A stretch of 64,000 nt of DNA from DASUTB01 sp036374835 (GTDB taxonomy: Bacteria; Actinomycetota; Actinomycetes; Jiangellales; Jiangellaceae), in contig DASUTB010000043.1 in the NCBI GenBank assembly GCA_036374835.1, positions 82,554 through 146,553 of the forward strand. Direction: 5' to 3'. Each line of letters starts with the position of its first letter. Position 1 is the first letter of the stretch. Below the pieces are notes generated by a model, which searched no databases, had not been told where the DNA came from, and saw only the letters and a program-made list of their open reading frames with translations. The translations under genes were made by a program, and so were the position numbers. Positions 41,782 to 50,330 of the stretch are shown here, piece after piece.

Positions 41782-43131
41782 TCATCCGCTCGTGGCGGCT
41801 TCGGCCTCGGTGATGAACTGCTCTGCAGCTTCAATCGGGGTCATCTGCTCGAAGATGACCTCCTCCCACAGCCGGGTCATGATGTCCGGGATCTCACCGG
41901 CGCCGTTCGGCGGCGGTGGCGGCGGGTCGGCCAGGTCCGGTCCGATCTCGGCCATGAAGTCGGCCACCTGTGTCTGGTCCTCGGGCAGCATCGGCAGGAT
42001 GTGCTCGCGGATCTCCAGGTTGGCCGGCAGACCACGGTCGGTCAGCATGATCTCCGCTGCGGCCGGGTCGTTGAGCAGGAAGTCGACGAACGCCGCAGCG
42101 GCCTCTGGGTGCTCGGTCTGCGACGAGATCGAGTAGAACATCGCCGGCTTGAGGTACATGCCGGTCTGCTCTCCCTCGCCCGGGTAGCGCAGCAACTCGA
42201 GGGTCCGTCCAGCGGTACCGGACAGTGCGCCGAGCTGGTTCGTCCAGTACGCCGTCGTCATCGCGGCCTGGTTGGTCGCGACCAGCGACGTGTCCGGGCC
42301 CTCGATCTCTTGCAGCTCACTCGCCGCCGGCGTGCAGTCGGCGTTGACCAGGTCGAGCTGAATCTGCCAGAAGTCGGCCAGCGTCTGTGCGTCGAAGCCC
42401 AGCGAACCGTCCGGGTTGTAGAGCTCCTGACCGCGTTGCCGGGCGAAGATCTTGAACCCGGCCTCGTTGCTGCCGTCCACCTGGATTCCGTTGTAGTCGC
42501 TGTTGGACGCGATCTCGTCGCAGAGGGCGATGACGTCGTCCCACGTCCAAGCGGTGTCATCCGGCATGTCGACCCCGGCATCCTCGAACGCCTGTGGGTC
42601 GACCACTGGAGTGAACGCGTTGACGCCGGTCGCTACGGCGTACTGGGCTCCATCGATCTGCCCGCCGCCGAGCGCCAGCGGGTCGATGTTGGACAGGTCG
42701 ACGTCCAGCTCGTTCAGGTCGAGCAGCTGACCGCGGAGGGCGTAGTCGGTCATGTACCGCTCCTCCTGGGTCATCACGTCCGGCGCATCGCTACCCGCCG
42801 TAGCGGTCGCGAGCCGGTCCCAGTAGGAACCCCAGTCCGTGAAGTCGGGTTCCACGGTGATGCCCGGGTTGGCCTCCTCGAAGGCCGCGATGATCTCCTG
42901 AGTCTGCTCATGACGCGAGTCCGAGCCCCACCAGGAGAACCTGATGGTGACGCCATCATCACCCGAGTCGCCGTCGCCCTCGTCGGCGTCCTCGTCCGCC
43001 GGATCGTCACCGGCGTCCGCGGGCGGGTCCTCGTCGTCACCGCCACAGGCGGCGAGCAGGAGGACGGACGCGGACAGGCCTGCGGTAAGCGCCTTCCAGC
43101 GCAACGGCCGTGCCCTGGTTCGTGCACTCAT
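41782..43131 (-). CDS. Sugar ABC transporter solute-binding lipoprotein (uronate/pectin locus)
   Basis: A 449-residue family 1 binding protein. The lipobox LLAAC places the lipid anchor at about Cys29; an acidic linker (DAGDDPADEDADEGDGDSG) follows, then the two-lobed domain starting TIRFSWWGSDSRHEQTQEII. It is encoded with two permeases and a LacI regulator and lies beside the pectate lyase, so its ligand is probably an oligogalacturonide or related sugar (inference from context). Confidence 0.88.
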   Translation of the reverse strand: MSARTRARPLRWKALTAGLSASVLLLAACGGDDEDPPADAGDDPADEDADEGDGDSGDDGVTIRFSWWGSDSRHEQTQEIIAAFEEANPGITVEPDFTDWGSYWDRLATATAGSDAPDVMTQEERYMTDYALRGQLLDLNELDVDLSNIDPLALGGGQIDGAQYAVATGVNAFTPVVDPQAFEDAGVDMPDDTAWTWDDVIALCDEIASNSDYNGIQVDGSNEAGFKIFARQRGQELYNPDGSLGFDAQTLADFWQIQLDLVNADCTPAASELQEIEGPDTSLVATNQAAMTTAYWTNQLGALSGTAGRTLELLRYPGEGEQTGMYLKPAMFYSISSQTEHPEAAAAFVDFLLNDPAAAEIMLTDRGLPANLEIREHILPMLPEDQTQVADFMAEIGPDLADPPPPPPNGAGEIPDIMTRLWEEVIFEQMTPIEAAEQFITEAEAATSG

Positions 43132-43153
43132 GATGTTGCTCCCTTCATTCGGG

Positions 43154-44038
43154 TTATTTGATCCCTGTTGTTGCGATCCCCCGTACGAGATAGCGCTGCC
43201 CGGCGAGGAAGAAGCCGAAGACCGGGCCGAGCGCGATGACCGACATTGCGAACAGTGGTCCCCAAGATGTTTCGCCCTGTGAGTCGACGAACTGGCGCAG
43301 CGCCAACGGGACGGTGGCCAGGTCGGGGTCGGTCAGGAACACCAGCTGGCTGAAAAAGTCGTTCCACGTCCAGATGAAGGTGAAGATCGCGGTGGTGGCC
43401 AGTGCGGGCAAGCTCAACGGCATGATGATGCGCCAGTAGATCCGGAAGTGGCCGCAGCCGTCGATCCGGGCCGAGTCGTCCAACTCTCTGGGCAAGCCGC
43501 GGATGAACTGGACCATCAGGAAGATGAAGAACGCGTCCACGGCAAGGAACTTGGGCACCAGCAGCGGGTAGAACGTGTTGATCCAGTCGAGGTTGGAGAA
43601 CAGGATGTACTGCGGCACGATCACCACGTGAATCGGCAGCATGATCGTTCCCAGCATGATCGCGAAGAACGTGCGCTTGCCGATGAACGTCAGCCGGGCG
43701 AACGCGTAGGCCGCGAGTGAACAGGCCAGCAGATTGCCGACGACCGCGCCGGCGACGATGATCGTCGAGTTGATGATGTAGACGTGGAACGGGTGCGTGA
43801 GCGCCGTCCAGCCCTCGATGTAGTTCTCCGGGGCGAACTCGCTCGGCCAGAGTCCCGGTTCGCGGAAGACCAGTTCGGTCGGCTTGAACGAGCTGGCCAG
43901 CATCCACAGCAGCGGGTAGAGCATGGAGAAGCCGAACAGGATGAGCCCCGCGTGCAGCAGCAGCCGCTTCGGCCGGTTCCGGCGTGCCGCCTGCTTGCGC
44001 CGTACCGCGATCTCCTGGACCAGCTCAGTCGTCGCCAT
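43154..44038 (-). CDS. Sugar ABC transporter permease (MalG-like)
   Basis: A 294-residue permease with six predicted helices; the EAA loop is LDDSARIDGCGHFRIYWRII (about residues 187-206), with Asp replacing the usual Glu. The start overlaps the end of the partner permease by 14 nt, showing translational coupling. It acts with the MalF-like subunit; no ATPase gene is present, so a shared ATPase is assumed. Confidence 0.88.
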   Translation of the reverse strand: MATTELVQEIAVRRKQAARRNRPKRLLLHAGLILFGFSMLYPLLWMLASSFKPTELVFREPGLWPSEFAPENYIEGWTALTHPFHVYIINSTIIVAGAVVGNLLACSLAAYAFARLTFIGKRTFFAIMLGTIMLPIHVVIVPQYILFSNLDWINTFYPLLVPKFLAVDAFFIFLMVQFIRGLPRELDDSARIDGCGHFRIYWRIIMPLSLPALATTAIFTFIWTWNDFFSQLVFLTDPDLATVPLALRQFVDSQGETSWGPLFAMSVIALGPVFGFFLAGQRYLVRGIATTGIK

Positions 44039-44993
44039 AGTGCACCCAGTACCTCGAAGCGATGAAGTTCACGGCCGTGAAGCCGGCGATGATCATTAGC
44101 AGGAACCATGCCAGCGCCGAGGCGTAGCCCATGTCGAACGCGCTGAACCCGCGCAGGTAGAGGTACAGCGTGTAGAACATGGTCGAGTCGGCCGGTCCAC
44201 CGGTACCTCCGCTGACGATGAACGCCTGACTGAACGTCTGGAACGCGTTGATCATCTGGAGCACAAGATTGAAGAAGATGATCGGCGTCAGCAACGGCAG
44301 GGTGATCGTGACGAACCGCCGTACCGGGCCGGCGCCGTCCACGGCGGCGGCCTCGTAGTACATCACCGGAATCTGGCGCAGCCCGGCCAGGAAGATGACC
44401 ATCGGCGAGCCGAACGTCCACACGTTCAGCGCGATCAACGTATCGAGCGCATAATCGGGATGCCCGACCCAGCCGGGCAGGTTCTCGAAGCCGAGCAGGC
44501 CCAGTAACTGGTTCACCAGCCCATCGGAACCGAAGATCCGGCGCCACAGGATCGCGATCGCCACGCTGCCGCCCAAAAGCGACGGCAGGTAGTAGACCGA
44601 ACGGTAGATCGGCAGGCCGCGCAACCCTCGGTCGAGCGCCAACGCCAGCGCCAGCGCGAACACAAGGACCAGCGGCACCGATACGAAGACGTAGGTGAAC
44701 GTCACGACCAGCGAGTTGTGCAGCCGCGGGTCGTCGATCATCCGCTGGTAGTTTTCCAGCCCGATCCATTCCGGCGGCGCGAGCAGGCTGTAGTCGGTGA
44801 ACGACAGGACGAGCGAGGCGATGATCGGACCGATCGAGATGAAGATCAGCCCGATGAACCACGGGGCCAGGAAGAGGTAGGCGGCGCGGTTCTCCCGCTT
44901 CTGCAACGGGCTCCTCTTGCGTCGGCGGGTGGGCGGGGAAGGCTGCTCCCGCCGCTGCGTCGCCGTCTCGGCCTGGTTCAGCGTATTGACCAT
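44025..44993 (-). CDS. Sugar ABC transporter permease (MalF-like)
   Basis: A 322-residue permease with six predicted helices and an Arg/Lys-rich cytoplasmic N-terminus. The EAA loop is YYEAAAVDGAGPVRRFVTIT (about residues 213-232). It is the first transport gene after the LacI regulator, 4 nt downstream of it, so the regulator and transporter form one operon. Confidence 0.88.
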   Translation of the reverse strand: MVNTLNQAETATQRREQPSPPTRRRKRSPLQKRENRAAYLFLAPWFIGLIFISIGPIIASLVLSFTDYSLLAPPEWIGLENYQRMIDDPRLHNSLVVTFTYVFVSVPLVLVFALALALALDRGLRGLPIYRSVYYLPSLLGGSVAIAILWRRIFGSDGLVNQLLGLLGFENLPGWVGHPDYALDTLIALNVWTFGSPMVIFLAGLRQIPVMYYEAAAVDGAGPVRRFVTITLPLLTPIIFFNLVLQMINAFQTFSQAFIVSGGTGGPADSTMFYTLYLYLRGFSAFDMGYASALAWFLLMIIAGFTAVNFIASRYWVHYGDD

Positions 44994-44997
44994 CGGC

Positions 44998-45996
44998 TCA
45001 CCCGTCGCCTCTCGAACCCGACGGCACCGGTCCGGTCGAGTCGCGCACGATCAGTTCGGTGCGCAGCGTGACCTGAGCCGTTGCCCGCCGATCGTCGCCG
45101 AGCTGCAGCAACATGTCGACGGCGGTCCGCGCGGCGCTGCTCGTCGGATTGGCTACCGTCGTGAGCTTGGGACGGACCCACTGCGCCATCTCGATGTCGT
45201 CGAAACCGACGACGCTGATGTCGTCGGGTACACAGACGTCGAGCGAGCCGAGGCCCTCCATCAGGCCCACGGCCATGAGGTCGTTGTGCGTCAGGACGGC
45301 TGTCACTCCGGAGCCGGCGACCTGCTCGGCAAGCCCCAGACCGCCGTCCACCGTCGGCGGATTGGGACTGACCACGGTGAGCTCCACGTCCGTTCCGCGC
45401 GCGGCCGCGGTAGCCGACTTACGGATCTCCCGGCTCGTCCAGGAGCTGCGCGGACCGCCGAGGAGTGCGATCTTGCGGTGACCCAGGCCGATCAGATGCT
45501 CCATCGCGCTGCGCGCTCCGCTCGCGACGTCCATCAGCACACACGGCAGGTCACTGACCATCCGGTTGATGAGCACGATCGGTATGTCGTGCGAAACCTT
45601 CTCGATCAGTTCGTTGCTCATACGTGGGCTGCACAGTTGCACGCCATCCACCTGCTTGGCGAACGCCCGGACGAGCTCCTCCTCCACCGCCGGGTCCTCG
45701 TCGGTCTCCGCGACGAGAATGTGATAGTCGCGCATCCGCGCCTGGCTCTCGGCCGCTTTGATCATCGGTGCGAAGAACGGGTTCGCGATGTCGGCGACGA
45801 TCAGCCCGATGGTGTATGTCTTGCCGGTGATCAGGGCGCGCGCGGCCCGGTTAGGGCGGTATCCGAGTCTCTCGGCCACCTCCAAAACCCGGTTGCGGGT
45901 CTCCTCGTTGACCAGATGCGGAGCGGAGAAGGTCCGCGAGACCGTCGAGATGTGCACGCCGGTCGCCTGGGCGACGTCGTTGATGGTGGCGCGCAC
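44998..45996 (-). CDS. LacI-family transcriptional regulator of the pectin/uronate locus
   Basis: A 332-residue repressor. The N-terminal helix-turn-helix RATINDVAQATGVHISTVSR and hinge RLGYRPNRAARALI precede a sugar-binding effector domain with FDDIEMAQWVRPKLTTV. I placed the start at GTG 45996, preceded by GGGAGAAG; the frame runs on to 46116, but that part lies in the divergent promoter. It probably controls both its own transporter operon and the divergent catabolic operon; the effector may be a uronate. Confidence 0.88.
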   Translation of the reverse strand: MRATINDVAQATGVHISTVSRTFSAPHLVNEETRNRVLEVAERLGYRPNRAARALITGKTYTIGLIVADIANPFFAPMIKAAESQARMRDYHILVAETDEDPAVEEELVRAFAKQVDGVQLCSPRMSNELIEKVSHDIPIVLINRMVSDLPCVLMDVASGARSAMEHLIGLGHRKIALLGGPRSSWTSREIRKSATAAARGTDVELTVVSPNPPTVDGGLGLAEQVAGSGVTAVLTHNDLMAVGLMEGLGSLDVCVPDDISVVGFDDIEMAQWVRPKLTTVANPTSSAARTAVDMLLQLGDDRRATAQVTLRTELIVRDSTGPVPSGSRGDG

Positions 45997-46044
45997 GGCT
46001 TCTCCCTGGCATCGACGGGGTGTCTCGCGTCTTGCGGTTATTAA

Positions 46045-46139
46045 TGCAAACCCTTGTAGACGCGTCAATACCCCGGTAACCAACTTGTTACATTTCTTCT
46101 GGCCACTGTTCCGCAATAAATTACAATAAAAGGTGTAAT
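46045..46139. promoter_or_regulatory. Divergent, AT-rich promoter region with LacI-type inverted repeats
   Basis: The 224-bp gap between the LacI gene and the catabolic operon is unusually AT-rich for this window. It contains TGCAAACCCTTGTA (46045-46058), similar to a LacI-type operator, and ATTACA/TGTAAT inverted arms at 46120-46125 and 46134-46139. Which is used cannot be told. Confidence 0.4.
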
Positions 46140-46220
46140 CCAGGCCTAGCCATTGACCTCGTGTCGGACCTCATGGTTGGCTTCGGCTACAAGCCTTTGC
46201 GGTGAACGGAGTGGTGCTAC

Positions 46221-47615
46221 GTGCAGCGTCGGCGCTATGCGATCGTCGGCACCGGTGCGCGGGCGGAGATGTTCGTCCGCGCCCTCGTGACCGAGCATGC
46301 CGAGTCCGCTGAGTTGGTGGCGCTCGCGGACATCAACCCCGTCCGCGTGAGCGCGTACAACCGGCGACTCGCCGAGCTCGGCGCACCGGTCGCCTCCGAA
46401 TGGCAAGCTGAGGACGTGCCGGAGATGCTCGGCAAGGAGCGCGTCGACACGCTCATCGTCACCACGGTGGATCGCACGCACGACGAGTACATCGTGACCG
46501 CGCTCGACGCCGGGTGCGACGTCATCACCGAGAAGCCGATGACGATCGACGCGCAGCGCTGCCGCCGCATTCTGGACGCGGCCGAGCGCAGCGGCAGGCG
46601 TGTGACGGTGGCATTCAACTACCGCTACAACCCGCTCCACGAGAAGGTGCGCGAGCTGCTTGCCGGCGGGCAGATCGGTGAGGTCGGCTCGGTGCATTTC
46701 GAGTGGCTGCTCGACGTGCGCCACGGCGCGGACTATTTCCGGCGCTGGCATCGGGACAAGGCGAACTCGGGCGGGCTCCTCGTGCACAAGGCGACACACC
46801 ACTTCGACCTGGTCAACTGGTGGCTGGCTGCCCGCCCCGTCCGGGTCTACGCGTCGGGAAGGTTGTTCTTCTACGGCGACAACGGCGCGCGGCACGGCTA
46901 CGACCGCGGCTACGAGCGCGCGCACGGTGCACCGGACGCCGCCGACGACCCGTTTGCACTGGATCTGGCCGCCAGTCCACGGTTGCACGAGCTGTACCTG
47001 GACGCCGAGCACGTGGACGGCTACCACCGCGATCAGAACGTGTTCGCTCCGGGGGTGACGATCGAGGACGACATGGCGGTGCTCGTCAACTACGACAGCG
47101 GCGCCACCATGACCTATCACCTCACTGCGTACGCCCCGTGGGAGGGCTACCGCATCGCGTTCAACGGCAGCAAGGGCAGGCTCGAGCTGGACGTCGTCGA
47201 GAGCGACCATGTGAGCCCGGCCGCCGCGGGCGGTCTCAAGGGTGCCCCGGTCCCGGAGGGACCCATGTCATCAACGTCACCGCTGCCGGCTGGCGGCTTG
47301 CCGGCGGCCGGCAGCGGTGGCGTGCTGCACGGCGCCGCCGCGGCCGCCGAATCCGGTGGTTACACACTCACCGTCCGGCCGTACTGGGAGCCCCCGCGGC
47401 AGGTGAATGTGCCGGGATACACGAGATCCGGGCACGGCGGAGCGGACGCCAGGATGACCCACACGCTCTTCACCGCCGCAGCACACACCCCCGACCGGCT
47501 CGGCCGGGCCGCGACCGAGCGGGACGGCGCGACGTCCCTGCTCGTCGGCCTGGCCGGTAACGAGTCGATGCGCACCGGCGAGCCGGTGCGCGTCGCCGAC
47601 ATCGTGCAAATCTAG
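46221..47615 (+). CDS. Gfo/Idh/MocA-family oxidoreductase
   Basis: A 464-residue NAD(P)-dependent sugar dehydrogenase-like protein. The Rossmann loop is IVGTGARAEMFV; the conserved EKP Lys is in VITEKPMTID (about residue 96); HHFDLVNWWLAA carries the catalytic-region His residues. It is longer than most family members, with an extra Gly/Ala-rich loop (about 340-380). First gene of the six-gene catabolic operon, so its substrate is probably a uronate derivative. GTG 46221 start. Confidence 0.85.
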   Translation: MQRRRYAIVGTGARAEMFVRALVTEHAESAELVALADINPVRVSAYNRRLAELGAPVASEWQAEDVPEMLGKERVDTLIVTTVDRTHDEYIVTALDAGCDVITEKPMTIDAQRCRRILDAAERSGRRVTVAFNYRYNPLHEKVRELLAGGQIGEVGSVHFEWLLDVRHGADYFRRWHRDKANSGGLLVHKATHHFDLVNWWLAARPVRVYASGRLFFYGDNGARHGYDRGYERAHGAPDAADDPFALDLAASPRLHELYLDAEHVDGYHRDQNVFAPGVTIEDDMAVLVNYDSGATMTYHLTAYAPWEGYRIAFNGSKGRLELDVVESDHVSPAAAGGLKGAPVPEGPMSSTSPLPAGGLPAAGSGGVLHGAAAAAESGGYTLTVRPYWEPPRQVNVPGYTRSGHGGADARMTHTLFTAAAHTPDRLGRAATERDGATSLLVGLAGNESMRTGEPVRVADIVQI

Positions 47616-47625
47616 AGGAGTTCCG

Positions 47626-49041
47626 TTGGTCGCCGACCTGCTCTTTCCGTCCGATCCCACCCAGCGGCAGCTGGCCCGCGAACTGTTCGGCCACGCCGCC
47701 GGCCTGCCGCTGATCAGCCCGCACGGACACATCGATCCGGCCGTGCTGGCCGAGGACGCGCCGTTCCCCGATCCGGCGCAGCTCATCATCACGCCGGACC
47801 ACTACCTGACCCGGATGCTCCTGTCCCAGGGAATCTCGCCGGCCCGCCTCGGAGTGCCCGCAGTCACCGGCGAGCCGGTCGAGACGGACGGACGGACGAT
47901 CTGGCGGACGTTCGCGCAGAACTGGTACCTGTTCCGCGGCACACCGTCCCGGCTGTGGCTCGAGCGCACCTTCGCCAACGTGTTCGGAATCGACACGCCC
48001 TTGTCACCCGACACCGCCGACGACGTCTATGACGTGCTCGCCGCCCGGCTCGCCGAACCCGAGTTCCGACCGCGCGCACTTTTCGAGCGATTCGGCATCG
48101 AGGTCCTCGCCACGACGGAGTCACCACTCGACGACCTCGCCGCACACACCAAGCTCGCATCCGACGGCTGGGGCGGGCCCGGCGGACGGGTCGTCACCAC
48201 GTTCCGGCCGGACAGCGTCGTCGACATGGCATGGAACGGGTGGGCCGAGCGGGTCGAACGGCTCGGCGAAATCGCCGGCGAAGACACCTCCACCTATGCC
48301 GGCTACCTCGCCGCGCTGCAGCGCCGCCGCGATGCGTTCGTCAAGGCCGGTGCGACATCGTCGGATCACGGCCACCTGACCGCGCGGACCGTCGATCTCG
48401 ACGTGGCCGAGGCCGAGACCATCTACCAGCGCGGTCTGCGCGGCGCGGCATCGGACGCCGACGCCGAGGCGTTCGCCGGACACATGCTCGTCGAGTTCGC
48501 CCGCATGTCCATCGACGACGGGCTGGTGATGCAGCTGCATCCCGGCTCAGTGCGCAACCACAACCGCCGGCTGCACGCCACCCACGGCCGCGACACCGGC
48601 GGCGACATCCCGCAGCCGACCGACTACGTCCACGGGCTGCGGCCGTTGCTGGACAAGTACGGCAACGATCCACGCTTCACCCTCGTGCTCTACACGCTGG
48701 ACGAGACGGCGTTCTCCCGTGAGCTCGCACCACTGGCCGGCGGCTACGCAGCGGTCTACATCGGTGCGCCATGGTGGTTCCTCGACGCGCCCGATGCGCT
48801 GCGGCGGTTCCGGGAAGCCGTCACCGAAACGGCGGGCTTCTACAACACCGCCGGCTTCGTCGACGACACCCGCGCATTCTGCTCGATCCCGGTACGCCAC
48901 GAGGTCGCTCGCCGGATGGACGCGGCGTTCCTCGCCAAACTCGTGGCCGAGCACCGGCTACCGCTCGATGAGGCGGCCGAGACTATCGTCGACCTGGCCT
49001 ACCGATTGCCCAAACGCATCTTCCGGTTGGAGACGTCCTGA
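47626..49041 (+). CDS. uxaC: Glucuronate/galacturonate isomerase
   Basis: A 471-residue amidohydrolase-superfamily isomerase converting D-galacturonate to D-tagaturonate and D-glucuronate to D-fructuronate. The metal-binding SPHGHIDP is near residue 27 and the fold continues with WYLFRGTPSRLWLE and QLHPGSVRNHN. Full length. The TTG start at 47626 follows GAGGAG. It directly identifies the locus as uronate catabolism. Its TGA overlaps the next ATG (TGATG). Confidence 0.95.
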   Translation: MVADLLFPSDPTQRQLARELFGHAAGLPLISPHGHIDPAVLAEDAPFPDPAQLIITPDHYLTRMLLSQGISPARLGVPAVTGEPVETDGRTIWRTFAQNWYLFRGTPSRLWLERTFANVFGIDTPLSPDTADDVYDVLAARLAEPEFRPRALFERFGIEVLATTESPLDDLAAHTKLASDGWGGPGGRVVTTFRPDSVVDMAWNGWAERVERLGEIAGEDTSTYAGYLAALQRRRDAFVKAGATSSDHGHLTARTVDLDVAEAETIYQRGLRGAASDADAEAFAGHMLVEFARMSIDDGLVMQLHPGSVRNHNRRLHATHGRDTGGDIPQPTDYVHGLRPLLDKYGNDPRFTLVLYTLDETAFSRELAPLAGGYAAVYIGAPWWFLDAPDALRRFREAVTETAGFYNTAGFVDDTRAFCSIPVRHEVARRMDAAFLAKLVAEHRLPLDEAAETIVDLAYRLPKRIFRLETS

Positions 49042-50330
49042 TGAAGATCGTCGATGCGCGTGTCCACGACGTGCGATTCCCCACGGCGTCCGCCGGCGAC
49101 GGCTCGGACGCGATCAACCGCGGCGACTACTCCGCCAGTTACGTCGAACTGGCGACGGACGACGGCCCGACAGGCGCGGGATTCACCTTCACCAACGGAC
49201 GCGGCAACGAGCTGACCTGCGGCGCCATCGAGGCGCTGGCCCACCACGTCGTCGGCCGCTCGCTCGAGGAGATCGTGGCCGAACCGGTGGCCTTCTCCCG
49301 ATCGCTCACCGCCGACGTTCAACTGCGCTGGCTGGGCCCGGAGAAGGGTGTCATCCACATGGCCACCGGGGCCCTCGTCAATGCGGTGTGGGACTTGCGC
49401 GCCAAAGCCGAAGGCGTGCCGATGTGGCGACTGCTCGCCGAGATGCCGACCGAGGAACTCGTCCGCAACATCGACTTCGCGCACATCAGCGACGCACTGA
49501 GCCCGGACGAAGCCGCGGAGATTCTCGACAAGGGCGTCGAAGGCCGCGAAGACCGCCTAGCCGAACTCGGCAGGGACGGGTTCCCCGCATACACGACGTC
49601 CGTCGGCTGGCTCGGCTACCCGGACGACAAGGTGCGGGCCCTCAGCCGGGCCGCCTACCGCGACGGCTGGCGCGCGGTGAAGATGAAGGTCGGCGGGCCG
49701 ATCGAGGACGACATGCGCCGAGCCAAGATCATCCGTGAGGAGATCGGGCCGGACGCCCTGTTGATGATGGACGCGAACCAGGTGTGGGACGTCGACCAGG
49801 CGATCTCCGCGATGGCCCGGCTGGCCGAGTTCGACCCGTACTGGATCGAGGAACCCACCCACGCCGACGATGTGCTCGGCCACGCCCGCATCGCCGAGGC
49901 GGTCACTCCGATCCGGGTCGCCACGGGCGAGGTTGCCGCGAACCGGGTCATCTTCAAGCAGCTCATGCAGGCCGGCGCGATCGGCGTGTGCCAGGTGGAC
50001 GCGTGCCGGGTGGCGGGGGTCAATGAAGTCCTGTCGGTACTGGTGCTCGCGGCGAAGTTCGGAATACCGGTCTGTCCACATGCCGGCGGCGTCGGGTTGT
50101 GCGAGTACGTCCAGCATCTGGCGATCTTCGACTACCTCCGTGTCGGACGCAGCATGGACGGCCGCATGATCGAATATGTCGACCACCTGCACGAGCACTT
50201 CGAGGATCCGGTGACGGTGACCGGCGGCCGGTACCGGCTGCCTACCCAGCCCGGATACAGCGTCACAATGAAGCCTGCCTCGATCGCCGCACACACCTTC
50301 CCGGACGGGCCCGTATGGCAGAGCGCCTGA
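49041..50330 (+). CDS. Enolase-superfamily sugar-acid dehydratase, L-fuconate dehydratase-like
   Basis: A 429-residue mandelate-racemase-type dehydratase. All catalytic elements are seen: VKMKVGG (Lys acid/base pair, about residue 215), MDANQVWD, IEEPT and TGE (three metal ligands), and PHAGGVGL with the His, followed by EYVDHLHEHF. Overall resemblance is to L-fuconate dehydratase. In this uronate operon it may instead dehydrate altronate or a related aldonate (inference). ATG 49041 overlaps uxaC; the end overlaps the next gene by 16 nt. Confidence 0.88.
   Translation: MKIVDARVHDVRFPTASAGDGSDAINRGDYSASYVELATDDGPTGAGFTFTNGRGNELTCGAIEALAHHVVGRSLEEIVAEPVAFSRSLTADVQLRWLGPEKGVIHMATGALVNAVWDLRAKAEGVPMWRLLAEMPTEELVRNIDFAHISDALSPDEAAEILDKGVEGREDRLAELGRDGFPAYTTSVGWLGYPDDKVRALSRAAYRDGWRAVKMKVGGPIEDDMRRAKIIREEIGPDALLMMDANQVWDVDQAISAMARLAEFDPYWIEEPTHADDVLGHARIAEAVTPIRVATGEVAANRVIFKQLMQAGAIGVCQVDACRVAGVNEVLSVLVLAAKFGIPVCPHAGGVGLCEYVQHLAIFDYLRVGRSMDGRMIEYVDHLHEHFEDPVTVTGGRYRLPTQPGYSVTMKPASIAAHTFPDGPVWQSA

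Noticed and set aside
40846..43161. 771-residue plus-strand open frame
   Set aside because: It runs antisense through the pectate lyase and binding-protein genes, which have clear signal peptides and domains on the other strand.
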